This document shows positions 8,598-16,770 of a stretch of DNA of 64,000 nucleotides, piece by piece. A program made the translations under genes and the position numbers. Position 1 is the first letter of the stretch. Each line of letters begins with the position of its first letter. This stretch comes from Acidaminobacter sp. (lineage in GTDB: Bacteria > Bacillota_A > Clostridia > Peptostreptococcales > Acidaminobacteraceae), in NCBI GenBank assembly GCA_009881125.1, contig WXFH01000012.1:1-64000 (forward strand), written 5' to 3'. The notes below the pieces were generated by a model. That model had not been told where the DNA came from, did no database searches, and saw nothing but the letters and a program-made list of their open reading frames with translations.

Positions 8598-8754
8598 TAC
8601 AATTGAAGGCCTATAGGGGATGCTTCTTCAGATTTTATTGTGAAAAAGACACAAAAGCGTCGAGGACTATTGCGAGAATTGACTGAAAAGTCGGAGTTTG
8701 AAGAACCATCGGCTAGCTCTCGTTAACTTCACCTCTTTGATTGTCTGTGTGAAT

Positions 8755-9129
8755 TCAAAGATTTTTCTCTCTGACCAGACCGGCCTTAAAAAACTCAGCT
8801 TGATAATCTTTGTTTTTTTGATAGATGACCACGCCAAATCTGTCAATGTGTGTTTTTAGCATTTCATTTTCAATGGTGTTATAATCCAGGACATCAAAAA
8901 AATATGGAAGCGGCAGTTCTTCATTAAGACATTCACTCAATCTGCGAATGGTGGAACGGTCAATAATTTCACCCTTCACTGCCAGATCCACATCAGATCC
9001 CGGTTTGTAATTCCCCATTGCCCTGCTTCCAAAGAGAACGAGTTCCTCAATATTCGGATCCTTCTTAGCAGCCTCTAGAATATAAGTAAAATCTCTGTCT
9101 AAGAGTCCACTCTTTTCATTCTTCCACAT
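8755..9129 (-). CDS. mntA: MNT-domain nucleotidyltransferase antitoxin
   Basis: This is a minimal nucleotidyltransferase of about 124 aa. The catalytic signature GSX10DXD is intact: Gly34-Ser35, then Asp46 and Asp48 in GSRAMGNYKPGSDVDL. Proteins of this family adenylylate the partner HEPN toxin on a tyrosine and so silence it. I prefer ATG 9129, six bases after GAGAGG; an in-frame TTG six bases upstream is less likely. It overlaps the end of the HEPN gene by 14 bp, so the two are translationally coupled with the toxin first. It is cytosolic, with no membrane segment. Confidence 0.87.
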   Translation of the reverse strand: MWKNEKSGLLDRDFTYILEAAKKDPNIEELVLFGSRAMGNYKPGSDVDLAVKGEIIDRSTIRRLSECLNEELPLPYFFDVLDYNTIENEMLKTHIDRFGVVIYQKNKDYQAEFFKAGLVREKNL

Positions 9130-9532
9130 TTTCAACCTCTCCGCTCAGCTTCTCATACAGCTTTTTCAGTTCTGGGAAGTATATTTCGGCAATGTCTGTG
9201 ATCATTTTTTCTGCAAGCTTAGGGTCATAAGTATGAACTGTCAAATTTCGATCTGTGAGGGCGTCGATCCAGACATGTCCATTTTCAATAATTCCTGCCT
9301 GAAACGCTGTTTTAATTACTTCTCTCGGACTATTAACCTGAAATACCTGAGCCTCAAGATAATCTTTTAGCACTTTCCAGGCGAGTTCAAAGGAGACTTC
9401 AAAAAATTGAATGACCCCGGCGCGTTCCAGCTCGTTATCAATTGGGGCTCCAATATATTTTTCTAGAAGTTTGTAGGATAGCTCAAAATTTGCAAATCTC
9501 TGCTTCCATCTGACGACTTTTAAATCTGTCAT
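9116..9532 (-). CDS. hepT: HEPN-domain toxin-like protein
   Basis: This 138-residue all-helical HEPN protein belongs to the HI0074/HepT type, formerly called nucleotidyltransferase substrate-binding protein. It carries the complete RX4HXY motif: Arg95, His100 and Tyr102 in RNLTVHTY. In characterised HepT proteins Arg and His form an RNase site and the Tyr is the residue modified by MntA. The start is ATG 9532, eight bases after the GGAGG/GGGAG region. The pair stands as its own small unit between the hydroxylase leader and a two-component system. RNase activity is family knowledge and has not been shown here. Confidence 0.86.
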   Translation of the reverse strand: MTDLKVVRWKQRFANFELSYKLLEKYIGAPIDNELERAGVIQFFEVSFELAWKVLKDYLEAQVFQVNSPREVIKTAFQAGIIENGHVWIDALTDRNLTVHTYDPKLAEKMITDIAEIYFPELKKLYEKLSGEVENVEE

Positions 9533-9645
9533 TTGATTTTCTCCCTCCAATGAACCGTAGATCCATCCCTTTCAAACTCAGCAGTGACCTCTTCTTATCA
9601 TCCTTCTATGGTGATTTATGATAACCAACCATCGGCCCAAACGCC

Positions 9646-10419
9646 CTAAAATTTAAACGTCAGCTGATCCACCTCGTGGACACTGTCAATGACGATGTCC
9701 TCCAGCGCGCAGGGGACGCCCAGCAGGCCGGTGACGGCAGCTTCGAGCTCGTGGCAGGACTCCAGGTAGAAGACCCGGCGGCTGTACTCGACGAGCTTGG
9801 TATTCTGGCGGTTGTTCAGAATGGTTTTTTCGAGGGCGGTGAGAGTGCCGCGAGCGGTGATTTCAACGGTGCTGCCGTGAATAAAAGCCTGGAGGTCCCG
9901 CGGGCCTTTGCCGCTGCGCTCCTTGATCAGCGCGGAGATCTCCCCCCTCAGGGATTTTTCCAGAGCCTGCTTTTGCTCCAGATCCACCAGCTGATTGGCG
10001 ATCAGCGTCGTGCGTACCGAAGCCTTCAGTACCTGTTCCGCCAGTGCTTCGAGCTGCGTCACAAGGACTGTGGTGTCCACCGGCTTTACGTGATATTTAA
10101 CAATACCCAGGTCCACCGCTTCCAGAATCGTGTCGCTGTCCGACAGAGCGCTCAGGATGATGACCGGCGTCCTGTAGCCCTTCTCCCGCAGCGCCCGCAC
10201 CATCTCAAGACCCGTCATGCCCGGCATGCGCAGGTCTGTCAGGATGATGTCCGGCAGCTGCTCCTCAAAGCGCTTCAGGCCGTCCTGTCCGTTCTCGCCG
10301 GTGATCAGCTTGCCGACCCGGCGCTTCAGAAATTTCGAAAACTCCTCCCGGGTATCCGCCTCGTCCTCCACGTAAAGAAGCCGGATGTGGGAAAGCAGGG
10401 ATGGGGTGCCTTGGGTCAT
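9646..10419 (-). CDS. Response regulator with a C-terminal DUF2294 (MpsC-like) domain
   Basis: This 257-aa protein has a receiver domain at residues about 10-125, with the acidic pocket (Glu18-Asp19), phospho-acceptor Asp62 in LTDLRMPGM and Lys112 in VKPVD. There is no DNA-binding domain. Instead, after a helical linker, residues about 145-257 resemble DUF2294/MpsC: GKGPRDLQAFIHGSTVEITARG, shown here only in part, then TLTALEK. MpsC-type domains are linked to sodium-dependent membrane-potential or bicarbonate systems, so the output may be protein-protein rather than transcriptional. The gene overlaps the upstream kinase by 4 bp (ATGA), so the two are almost certainly cognate. Confidence 0.8.
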   Translation of the reverse strand: MTQGTPSLLSHIRLLYVEDEADTREEFSKFLKRRVGKLITGENGQDGLKRFEEQLPDIILTDLRMPGMTGLEMVRALREKGYRTPVIILSALSDSDTILEAVDLGIVKYHVKPVDTTVLVTQLEALAEQVLKASVRTTLIANQLVDLEQKQALEKSLRGEISALIKERSGKGPRDLQAFIHGSTVEITARGTLTALEKTILNNRQNTKLVEYSRRVFYLESCHELEAAVTGLLGVPCALEDIVIDSVHEVDQLTFKF

Positions 10420-13055
10420 GGGGTCTCACTCCTTAAGGGCTCAAGATTGGGCTTTGCCGATGGTCGCGCGGCAGTCTCCCCAGCGGCGGCGTTGTCTGCT
10501 TGTCCCGCGTTTGCCAGAACCACAGCCTTCGCCGGGATCCGGATGGCAAAGCTGGCGCCGGCCGCATTACTCTCCTGCAGAACCAGCTGGCCGCCAAACT
10601 GATTCTCAATAATGGATTTCGCGATATACAGACCCAGTCCGGTGCCTTTGCCGCCGGTCTTGGTGGTGAAGTAGACGTTGAAAATGTCGTCCTTTAGCGC
10701 TTCAGGCACGCCGGGGCCGGAGTCTCGGACAATGATCCCGCAGCAGGCATCCGGTTTTGGCAGATTGGGTGCAGTGAGTTCCAGTGCCGTGACCGGGCTG
10801 CCCTGATCACTGAGACAGCCGCAATCATCGGGGGCAGTGAGCTCGATGTCGATAAACCTTTGATCCACAGGCGTGCCCGCCATAGCCATGGCATCAATAG
10901 CATTTGTGACCAGGTTGAAGAGCACCTGGGAGAAGCCCTGTCTGGAGCCCGCCAGTTCGAAGGCGGCTCGGGCATGGATGCTGGCCTTCACTTTGTTGAA
11001 GCGGAGGTTCTCCTCCAGCAGATCCAGAACGGTTTCGATTTCTTCCTGAGGCGAGAAGACTACCGGAGTGCTGTCCGGCTTTAAAAAGTCTCTGAAGTCA
11101 TCTATGGTTTCCGACATTTTCTTGATGAGACGCTTGGATTTTTCAATGGCCTTGGTGAGCTCGTCCGGATGGAGATCGCCGTAATGGAAGCCGTCCTCCA
11201 GATTGCTGAGGATCAGGGACAGGTTGTTCAGGGGCTGGCGCCACTGGTGGGCAATGTTGGCGACCATTTCGCCGGTGGCGGCGAGTCTGCCCTGGTGGGC
11301 AATGAGGGCCTCTTTCTGGCGGTTCTCGTCCAGTTCCTTTTTAAAGAGCCGCTCGAGCTCCAGGTTGATCTGCTCCAGCTTGAGGCTGAGGCGCTCTCTA
11401 CCTGGGACGTCCAGGACTTCCAGGGAATCCAGAGGCTTGATAGCCTCCGGTCCAATTTCCGCGGCAATGTCGTCGACTATGGCTCGGAAGCGGGCTTCGC
11501 TCCGTCGGACGGCCTCTTCCTCAAAGAGGTCCCAGGTGATGTCCTCGATCATGGCCAGGTTGACCATTTCGTCCGTTTCAGGGTCCTTGATCCGCGTCAT
11601 GAAGACCCGGGCGTGGAGCAGGGTGCCGTCTTTGCGGACGTAAGTACGTTCGATCTCGATTTCGTTCAGATGACCATCGGCAAGGGCTGAAAGCTCTTCT
11701 GAGCCCTGGTCTCTGGAGTTTGGATCCACCAGATCCAGTATGTTCATGCCAATCAGCTCTTCCAGCGGATAGCCAATCTGTCTGGCCCAGGTCCCGTTGG
11801 CCTGAAGGATTGTGCCATTCATGTCTGCCATGGTGATGGCCAGTACGGCGTTGTCAAAGATGGACTGGTGGCGGGCGTAGGAACGGGACAGCGTCGCTTC
11901 CGCCTTGAGGCGCTCGGCGATCTCGTCGTTCAGCTCCCGGTTGCGCACGAAGAGAAACAGCACCATGAGCACCACCAGAAGAATGACAAAAGCTATGATT
12001 TGCCCCTGACGCTTTTCCGTGTCCTCAATCCGGTTGGCTTCAAGAATGGCCTTATAATCAAACAGAATGGAATCAATGGGATACGTCTCCGCCATGAACC
12101 CCAGTTCTTTGAGGGACTGCTGCATATGATCCCAGCGCAGGGGGTTCAGGTTGCCTATGGCCACGACCGGATACAGCATCAGGTCCTGAACGACCTCGGC
12201 TTGAAAACGGTTGTACTGGGTGTGCTCCGTTTGATCCATGTCCTGTCGGGGGTGCTCCCGGCTTATGGTTATTGAAGTTACATCCGGATTTTTCAGCGCG
12301 TATTCCCAACCCTTGATAGTGGCTCTTCGAAAGCGCTCCACCAGATCAGGATTTGAGACCACAAGCCGGGTCGATGTAAACAGGGAGTCCCCGTAAAAGT
12401 CTATGCCGTAGTCGATGGGACGAATCACGCGGACGTCGATCCCTTCCCTGGCGGCGTAGTAGCCCATGGTGCCCAGGTAGCTGGGAATCACGTCAAATCG
12501 GCCGGTCAGGAGGTCTTCAAAGGCTATGCTCATGGAAGCGCTTCGCAGCTTGGCGTCATCCGGCACAATACCACGGGAGATCATCATGGCCTGGAGCTCC
12601 AGGTCCAGGGTGTCGTCAAGTCTGCGGGCGACATTCAGGGTGTTGAAGTCCTCGATCCCTTCGAAGGGGGTGTCGGCCAGCATGTAAAACTCCGTTGGGC
12701 TCTTCTGGAAGAAGGAAGCGACTATTTTAAGCTGATTATTGCCCATGTCAAGCAGGATATCCGAGGTGCCTACGCCAAAGTCGGCGCGGCTGCTGATGAC
12801 CTCATCGGTGGGGCGCAGCACCTGTCTTCGCTCATCGAAGCCATGGCGGATCTCGACCTCAAGGCCCTCTTCTTCGTAATAGCCCTGCCAGAGGGCCTGA
12901 TAATAGCCCGAAAACTGGAACTGAGGGTCCCATCTGAGCTGGAGGACGACTTTGTCCAGTTTGTCTTCGCTCCCTGCGAATGCAGGCGTGGCTGCCGGGA
13001 TCAGGAGGGCGTTTAAGATCAGAAGCAAGATGAGGCATTTGGTTGGTCTGAACAT
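10416..13055 (-). CDS. NMT1-like periplasmic-sensor PAS histidine kinase
   Basis: This is an 879-aa membrane sensor kinase. In order: a signal peptide, an NMT1/THI5-like solute-binding domain (about 35-330, beginning LQLRWDPQFQFSGYY), and one membrane helix near 345-365 (FVILLVVLMVLFLFV). After these come a PAS domain (about 395-515), a dimerisation helix with phospho-His in NIAHQWRQPLNN, and an ATPase domain with NAID, VRDSGPGVP and GGKGTGLGLYIAKS. The outside domain resembles binding proteins for pyrimidine-type or nitrate-like ligands; the ligand here is unknown. It is first in a two-gene operon with the response regulator. Copies of the CCGATGG repeat lie inside the gene at 10455 and 11671. 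Confidence 0.88.
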   Translation of the reverse strand: MFRPTKCLILLLILNALLIPAATPAFAGSEDKLDKVVLQLRWDPQFQFSGYYQALWQGYYEEEGLEVEIRHGFDERRQVLRPTDEVISSRADFGVGTSDILLDMGNNQLKIVASFFQKSPTEFYMLADTPFEGIEDFNTLNVARRLDDTLDLELQAMMISRGIVPDDAKLRSASMSIAFEDLLTGRFDVIPSYLGTMGYYAAREGIDVRVIRPIDYGIDFYGDSLFTSTRLVVSNPDLVERFRRATIKGWEYALKNPDVTSITISREHPRQDMDQTEHTQYNRFQAEVVQDLMLYPVVAIGNLNPLRWDHMQQSLKELGFMAETYPIDSILFDYKAILEANRIEDTEKRQGQIIAFVILLVVLMVLFLFVRNRELNDEIAERLKAEATLSRSYARHQSIFDNAVLAITMADMNGTILQANGTWARQIGYPLEELIGMNILDLVDPNSRDQGSEELSALADGHLNEIEIERTYVRKDGTLLHARVFMTRIKDPETDEMVNLAMIEDITWDLFEEEAVRRSEARFRAIVDDIAAEIGPEAIKPLDSLEVLDVPGRERLSLKLEQINLELERLFKKELDENRQKEALIAHQGRLAATGEMVANIAHQWRQPLNNLSLILSNLEDGFHYGDLHPDELTKAIEKSKRLIKKMSETIDDFRDFLKPDSTPVVFSPQEEIETVLDLLEENLRFNKVKASIHARAAFELAGSRQGFSQVLFNLVTNAIDAMAMAGTPVDQRFIDIELTAPDDCGCLSDQGSPVTALELTAPNLPKPDACCGIIVRDSGPGVPEALKDDIFNVYFTTKTGGKGTGLGLYIAKSIIENQFGGQLVLQESNAAGASFAIRIPAKAVVLANAGQADNAAAGETAARPSAKPNLEPLRSETP

Positions 13056-13175
13056 GGATCCCCGCCGCCTTTCACAGAGTTTGTTACAATTGAGGTGAAT
13101 TGTAAGGATTTATGTTGTCGCATTTATGTTATCGCATTTATTATATCTGAAATTGGGGGAATGCTCAAAAAAAGA

Positions 13176-13200
13176 AAAAGCCCCTTCAGGCTTTTATTTT
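13176..13200. terminator. Bidirectional-type intrinsic terminator
   Basis: AAAAGCC and GGCTTTT arms with a CCTTCA loop have A/T runs on both sides. It serves the small membrane protein gene ending at 13247. Confidence 0.75.
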
Positions 13201-13246
13201 GATATGGCTCGATATTGTCTGTTTCAGGGTTCATGGATATAAGTTC

Positions 13247-13693
13247 CTACAGTGAAAGTCCAAAGGCCCCAACGCCAATCATGAGCACCAGATTGAGAAC
13301 GGAAATGATCGCAAAGGACACTACCAGGAGATATTCCTCCAGATCAACCAGGTGCGAGATCCGGTTTCTGAGACGGAAGCCTTTTACGGAAGCTTCTGCA
13401 GGGCGCTCAGGTTTTGTCTCTTCCTCTTTCACCTGATCGAGGTCAATGATGGAAATGGGCTTTTGACCGCTCGGCAGCAGGCTTTCGCCCCGGCCTTCCT
13501 CGGGCTTTTTCGAGCGCTTGGTCTCATGGATGATCTCCCAAATCGTGAGCAGTGCAAAAATCACTGTCCAGACCGCAAAAAACAGTGCCGTGTGTCTAAA
13601 TTCCAAAAACGTCAATAATTCGATGGCGAACGCGGAGAGGATGGACATGTACAGTGCCAGACCTCGTCTTGGTCGCGTAGTTTCCTGCTGCAT
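13247..13693 (-). CDS. Hypothetical small membrane protein with three membrane helices
   Basis: I do not recognise this family. From ATG 13693 (after GAGGTG, eight-base spacing) it encodes 148 aa: a basic N-terminus, two adjacent helices (about 12-30 and 36-55), a charged cytoplasmic-type loop rich in Lys, Glu and Pro (about 60-105), and a C-terminal helix (VVSFAIISVLNLVLMIGVGAFG). It is monocistronic, with its own terminator. A longer in-frame N-terminus lacks a ribosome site. No function can be assigned. Confidence 0.65.
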   Translation of the reverse strand: MQQETTRPRRGLALYMSILSAFAIELLTFLEFRHTALFFAVWTVIFALLTIWEIIHETKRSKKPEEGRGESLLPSGQKPISIIDLDQVKEEETKPERPAEASVKGFRLRNRISHLVDLEEYLLVVSFAIISVLNLVLMIGVGAFGLSL

Positions 13694-13959
13694 GGGTGGA
13701 TCACCTCGTCTGGTTGATGGATTGGGCGACGTTCTGTTGGGATGAAGTAGTGTGGTTGAGGGTATTATGTGCCTATTGTCAATGGTCGGATGCATTCCAT
13801 GTAACGTATTCCACGCTACGAGTTATGTTAATCCACTCTCATTTGCTTTTAATGATACCTTATTTACCATTAATCGGAAAGTGAAATTTCAATTTTGTTC
13901 ACGGAATTTTAGAAAATTGAGGAATGCGGATGGTGGGGGGATGAGGAGGGAAAACTGGG

Positions 13960-14060
13960 TGTCTGCGGCTAGCGCCTATCGACCCTGAGTTTCTGTTGAG
14001 GTAAACCGGGTGTCTGACACCCAGTTTCAGTTGAGGCAAACCGGGTGTCTGACACCCAGT
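13960..14060. repeat. Two GGGTGTCTGACACCC palindromes
   Basis: Perfect 15-bp palindromes at 14008-14022 and 14043-14057 are embedded in a 35-bp direct repeat that includes GTTGAGG, AAACC and CAGTTTC. The rest of the 13694-14080 gap is AT-rich (13830-13915), with no recognisable gene. Confidence 0.8.
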
Positions 14061-14073
14061 TTCTGTCATAAAT

Positions 14074-14110
14074 AAAAAAAGGGAAACCGGCGCTCTTACC
14101 GGTTTCCCTT
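14074..14110 (-). terminator. Terminator of the kam operon
   Basis: On the minus strand GGGAAACCGG pairs with CCGGTTTCCC around a 9-nt loop, followed by seven T residues. It lies 14 bp after the kamE stop codon. Confidence 0.9.
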
Positions 14111-14123
14111 CCATGTATTTGAA

Positions 14124-14912
14124 TTATACCAAACCCCGCTGCACCATCTGCGTCACGACAAAGGTTGCCACGTGCTCCGCGTAAGTGCCGGTGGAGAAGC
14201 CTGCATCGTAGCCAATTTCCTTTGCCAGCTCATGGCTGATCCTCGGACCGCCGGCGACGACCACCAGCTTGTCTCGGAGGCCTTCTGCCTCAATGAGCTC
14301 AATCAGGTTGGTCAGGTTCGGGATGTGAACGTCCTTCTGGGTGACGACCTGGGAGACAATCACGGCGTCAGCGTTCAGTTCGATCGCCTTCGCCAGGAAT
14401 TCCTCGTTAGGCATCTGAGAGCCCAGGTTGTAGGCTTCAATGCCTTCGTAGCGCTCGAGGCCGTAGTGGCCATCGTAGCCTTTCATGTTCATAATGGCGT
14501 CGATGCCGACAGTGTGGGCATCCGTGCCGGTGCAGGCGCCTACAATGACGACCGGGCGCTTGATGTTTTCCTTGATGTAATCCTCAACGCCATACTTGTC
14601 CATGACCTCGACGTCGACTTTTGGCACTTCGATCTTGGTGAAGTCTACGGTGTGGGTGCCTTTGCCGTAGCACACGAAGAAGGTGTAGCCTACGCCCAGG
14701 TCTTCGTAGTGGCTGATCTGAGGCTCATCGACGCCCATCTTGAGGAGATAGAGGCGGGCGGCTTCGCGGGCTTCGTCGGAGTAAGGCACCGGGAGTGTGA
14801 AGCTGAACTGCATCATGCCATCGTTGAGGGTATCGCCATAAGGCTTGATTTTGGTGAGGTCAATGGTGGAATGTGCTGTGGTGGATGTGGTTGAACGACC
14901 ATCGGCAGACAT
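14124..14912 (-). CDS. kamE: D-lysine/beta-lysine 5,6-aminomutase, beta (B12-binding) subunit
   Basis: KamE (262 aa) forms, with KamD, the adenosylcobalamin- and PLP-dependent enzyme that moves the terminal amino group of beta-lysine from C6 to C5 in lysine fermentation. The cobalamin-binding DXHXXG motif is visible as Asp131-Ala-His133-Thr-Val-Gly. Lys144, the residue that holds PLP in the characterised enzyme, is present (MNMK144). A Rossmann-like B12 domain follows to the end. The ATG follows a strong GGAGGGTG site and starts 3 bp after kamD ends. Codons 2-5 (Ser-Ala-Asp-Gly) coincide with a copy of the genome-repeat motif at 14897-14908. The N-terminal TTSTTAHST stretch looks like an appended tail. 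Confidence 0.96.
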   Translation of the reverse strand: MSADGRSTTSTTAHSTIDLTKIKPYGDTLNDGMMQFSFTLPVPYSDEAREAARLYLLKMGVDEPQISHYEDLGVGYTFFVCYGKGTHTVDFTKIEVPKVDVEVMDKYGVEDYIKENIKRPVVIVGACTGTDAHTVGIDAIMNMKGYDGHYGLERYEGIEAYNLGSQMPNEEFLAKAIELNADAVIVSQVVTQKDVHIPNLTNLIELIEAEGLRDKLVVVAGGPRISHELAKEIGYDAGFSTGTYAEHVATFVVTQMVQRGLV

Positions 14913-14914
14913 TA

Positions 14915-16477
14915 TTATTCACCCTCCTTTCCAAGCATGAGTTCAATAAACGGATTGAAGTACAGGGCGTCTTTGACGACGACGCCGTCCAGGCCTTTGC
15001 CGCCGTTCATAGGGCGCTTGACGCCGGCGAACTTGCCTTTTTCAATGGTGGACATGATGCCTTCCTGCTCGATGTCCTTGAGCATTGCCGCCGCGTCCGC
15101 GAGCACCGCCTGAGCGCGGCTCTGGATCATGCCGCCTTCTTTGAACTCGATTTCGTCGCTGATGCTGCGCATATTGTTGAAGATGTAGCGGGCGTTTTCA
15201 ATGGAGAGGGCGCGGTCCTGGAGCAGCGGCGTGTGGATGGCTTCTGTCAGCATGCCCAGAAGCTGGATGCCCTGGTTGGTCATGATGGAGACCATGTTGA
15301 AGAGCGCGTCCTGGACGTGGCCTTTGAAGATGTTGCCGTTCATGAATTTGGTCGGCGGCATGTACTTCAGAGGTGCTTTAGGGAAGATATCCCGTGCCAT
15401 CTGGGCCTGGGACAATTCGAGGAGGAAGCCGTCCTTGAGGTTTGGATTCATCTCGAAGGCGTGGCCGAGGCCCATTTGCTCTTCTGGGAGCCCTGCGCGG
15501 AGGGCAAACTGCTCGTTGATGAACTGGCTGGCCAGGACGGTGTGTGCCTCTTCGACAGCATCGGCTGTGGTCAGGTAGTTGTCCTCACCGGTGTTGATGA
15601 TGATGCCGGCAAAGCCGTTGATGATCCTGGAGAAATATTGGTCGACCAGGGTGCGCTGCATGTTGATGTCGCGGAACAGGATGCCGTAAAGGGCGTCGTT
15701 GAGCATGACGTCCAGGCGCTCGAGGGCGCCCATGGCGGCGATTTCCGGCATGCAGAGGCCTGAGCAGTAGTTGCAGAGGCGGATGTAGCGGCCGACTTCG
15801 TTGCCCACTTCGTCCAGGGCGCGGCGCATGATGCGGAAGTTTTCCTGGGTGGCGTAGGTGCCGCCGAAGCCTTCGGTGGTTGGACCGTACGGCACGTAGT
15901 CCAGGAGGGACTGGGCGGTGGTACGGATGACGGCGATGACGTCCGCGCCTTGTCTGGCGGCTGCCTGGGCTTGGAGGACATCCTCGTAAATGTTGCCCGT
16001 GGCGACGATGACGTAAAGGTATGGTTTCGGGCCTTCGCCTACATTTTTGATGAAGTCTTCGCGGTGCGCCCGGTTCGCGCGGATGCGCTCCACGGTTTTG
16101 ACCGCGACTTTGTTCACTGCCGCCTGGATGTCCTCGACGGATTTCTCAGGGAGCTTGGCGAGCTCGATTTCACCTGCCGCGACGCCTTCTGCGATTTCCT
16201 GAGGGGTCTTGCCGGTGGCCAGCATGGCGCGGCCAATCCAGTAGGCTGCGCCCAGCGGGAGGCCGCCTTCCTTCTTGATGGCTTCGATCATGATGTTCGG
16301 CAGCGGGCGCTCCAGCTCATCGATGCCATCGATGCCGAGAAGTCTCGCGACGGTGCGCTCGACGGTGACGCTGGAATGCTGATCTATAAACGGCTGGATG
16401 TCCGCCGCAATGCGGGCTGCGGACTGCCGGGCTTCTGCCACCAGGCCAAAGTCCAGGTTCAGCTTGTTTTTCTGCAT
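14915..16477 (-). CDS. kamD: D-lysine/beta-lysine 5,6-aminomutase, alpha subunit
   Basis: KamD (520 aa) is the TIM-barrel subunit that binds substrate and most of the PLP and adenosyl group, acting with KamE. Length and sequence are typical throughout, for example LGIDGIDELERPLPN, ETLA-type barrel segments and MFN-rich C-terminal helices. The ATG at 16477 is preceded by AGAGGAGTG. It is separated from kamC by 293 bp that contain T/G-rich direct repeats and a 24-bp tandem palindrome array, so kamDE may have separate expression from kamABC. It is cytosolic. Confidence 0.95.
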   Translation of the reverse strand: MQKNKLNLDFGLVAEARQSAARIAADIQPFIDQHSSVTVERTVARLLGIDGIDELERPLPNIMIEAIKKEGGLPLGAAYWIGRAMLATGKTPQEIAEGVAAGEIELAKLPEKSVEDIQAAVNKVAVKTVERIRANRAHREDFIKNVGEGPKPYLYVIVATGNIYEDVLQAQAAARQGADVIAVIRTTAQSLLDYVPYGPTTEGFGGTYATQENFRIMRRALDEVGNEVGRYIRLCNYCSGLCMPEIAAMGALERLDVMLNDALYGILFRDINMQRTLVDQYFSRIINGFAGIIINTGEDNYLTTADAVEEAHTVLASQFINEQFALRAGLPEEQMGLGHAFEMNPNLKDGFLLELSQAQMARDIFPKAPLKYMPPTKFMNGNIFKGHVQDALFNMVSIMTNQGIQLLGMLTEAIHTPLLQDRALSIENARYIFNNMRSISDEIEFKEGGMIQSRAQAVLADAAAMLKDIEQEGIMSTIEKGKFAGVKRPMNGGKGLDGVVVKDALYFNPFIELMLGKEGE

Positions 16478-16489
16478 GGATGTTCACTC

Positions 16490-16540
16490 CTCTTTGGTTC
16501 GTTTGTTGGGTCTTTTGTTGGGTCTTTTGTTGGTTCCGTG
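16490..16540. repeat. Short T/G-rich direct repeats before kamD
   Basis: TTGTTGGGTCTT occurs twice in tandem (about 16503-16530), preceded and followed by partial copies. It lies just upstream of the kamD start on the transcribed side; function unknown. Confidence 0.6.
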
Positions 16541-16610
16541 TGTTGGTGGGGTGGTGCGGGGTGTTTTGGGTGATTGGAACGGTTTTGGGGTTGGGGGGGC
16601 AAAAGGCGCA

Positions 16611-16740
16611 AGCCGCAGGCACTGAGTCTGAGTTGGGGTCTGACACTGAGTTTGTTTCGGTGTCTGACACCGAGTTTGTTTCGGTGTCTGACACCAAGTT
16701 TGTTTTGGTGTCTGACACCAAGTTCAGTTCGGTGTCAGAG
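16611..16740. repeat. 24-bp tandem array of GGTGTCTGACACC palindromes
   Basis: The unit starts fall at 16635, 16659, 16683, 16707 and 16731, an exact 24-bp period. The core drifts from GGGGTCTGACACT to GGTGTCTGACACC, with linkers such as GAGTTTGTTTC. The last unit ends in GGTGTCAGAGCTT. It fills most of the kamC-kamD gap, which has no gene. Confidence 0.85.
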
Positions 16741-16770
16741 CTTAGTGTAAATTTACACCAACTCCACTGC

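Noticed and set aside
9676..10602. Long plus-strand reading frame opposite the kinase and response regulator genes
   Set aside because: It is a shadow of high-GC third positions; the minus-strand proteins have intact domains and start signals.
16611..16740. CRISPR-like regular repeats
   Set aside because: The period is only 24 bp with palindromic units and no unique spacers, and no cas genes are present.
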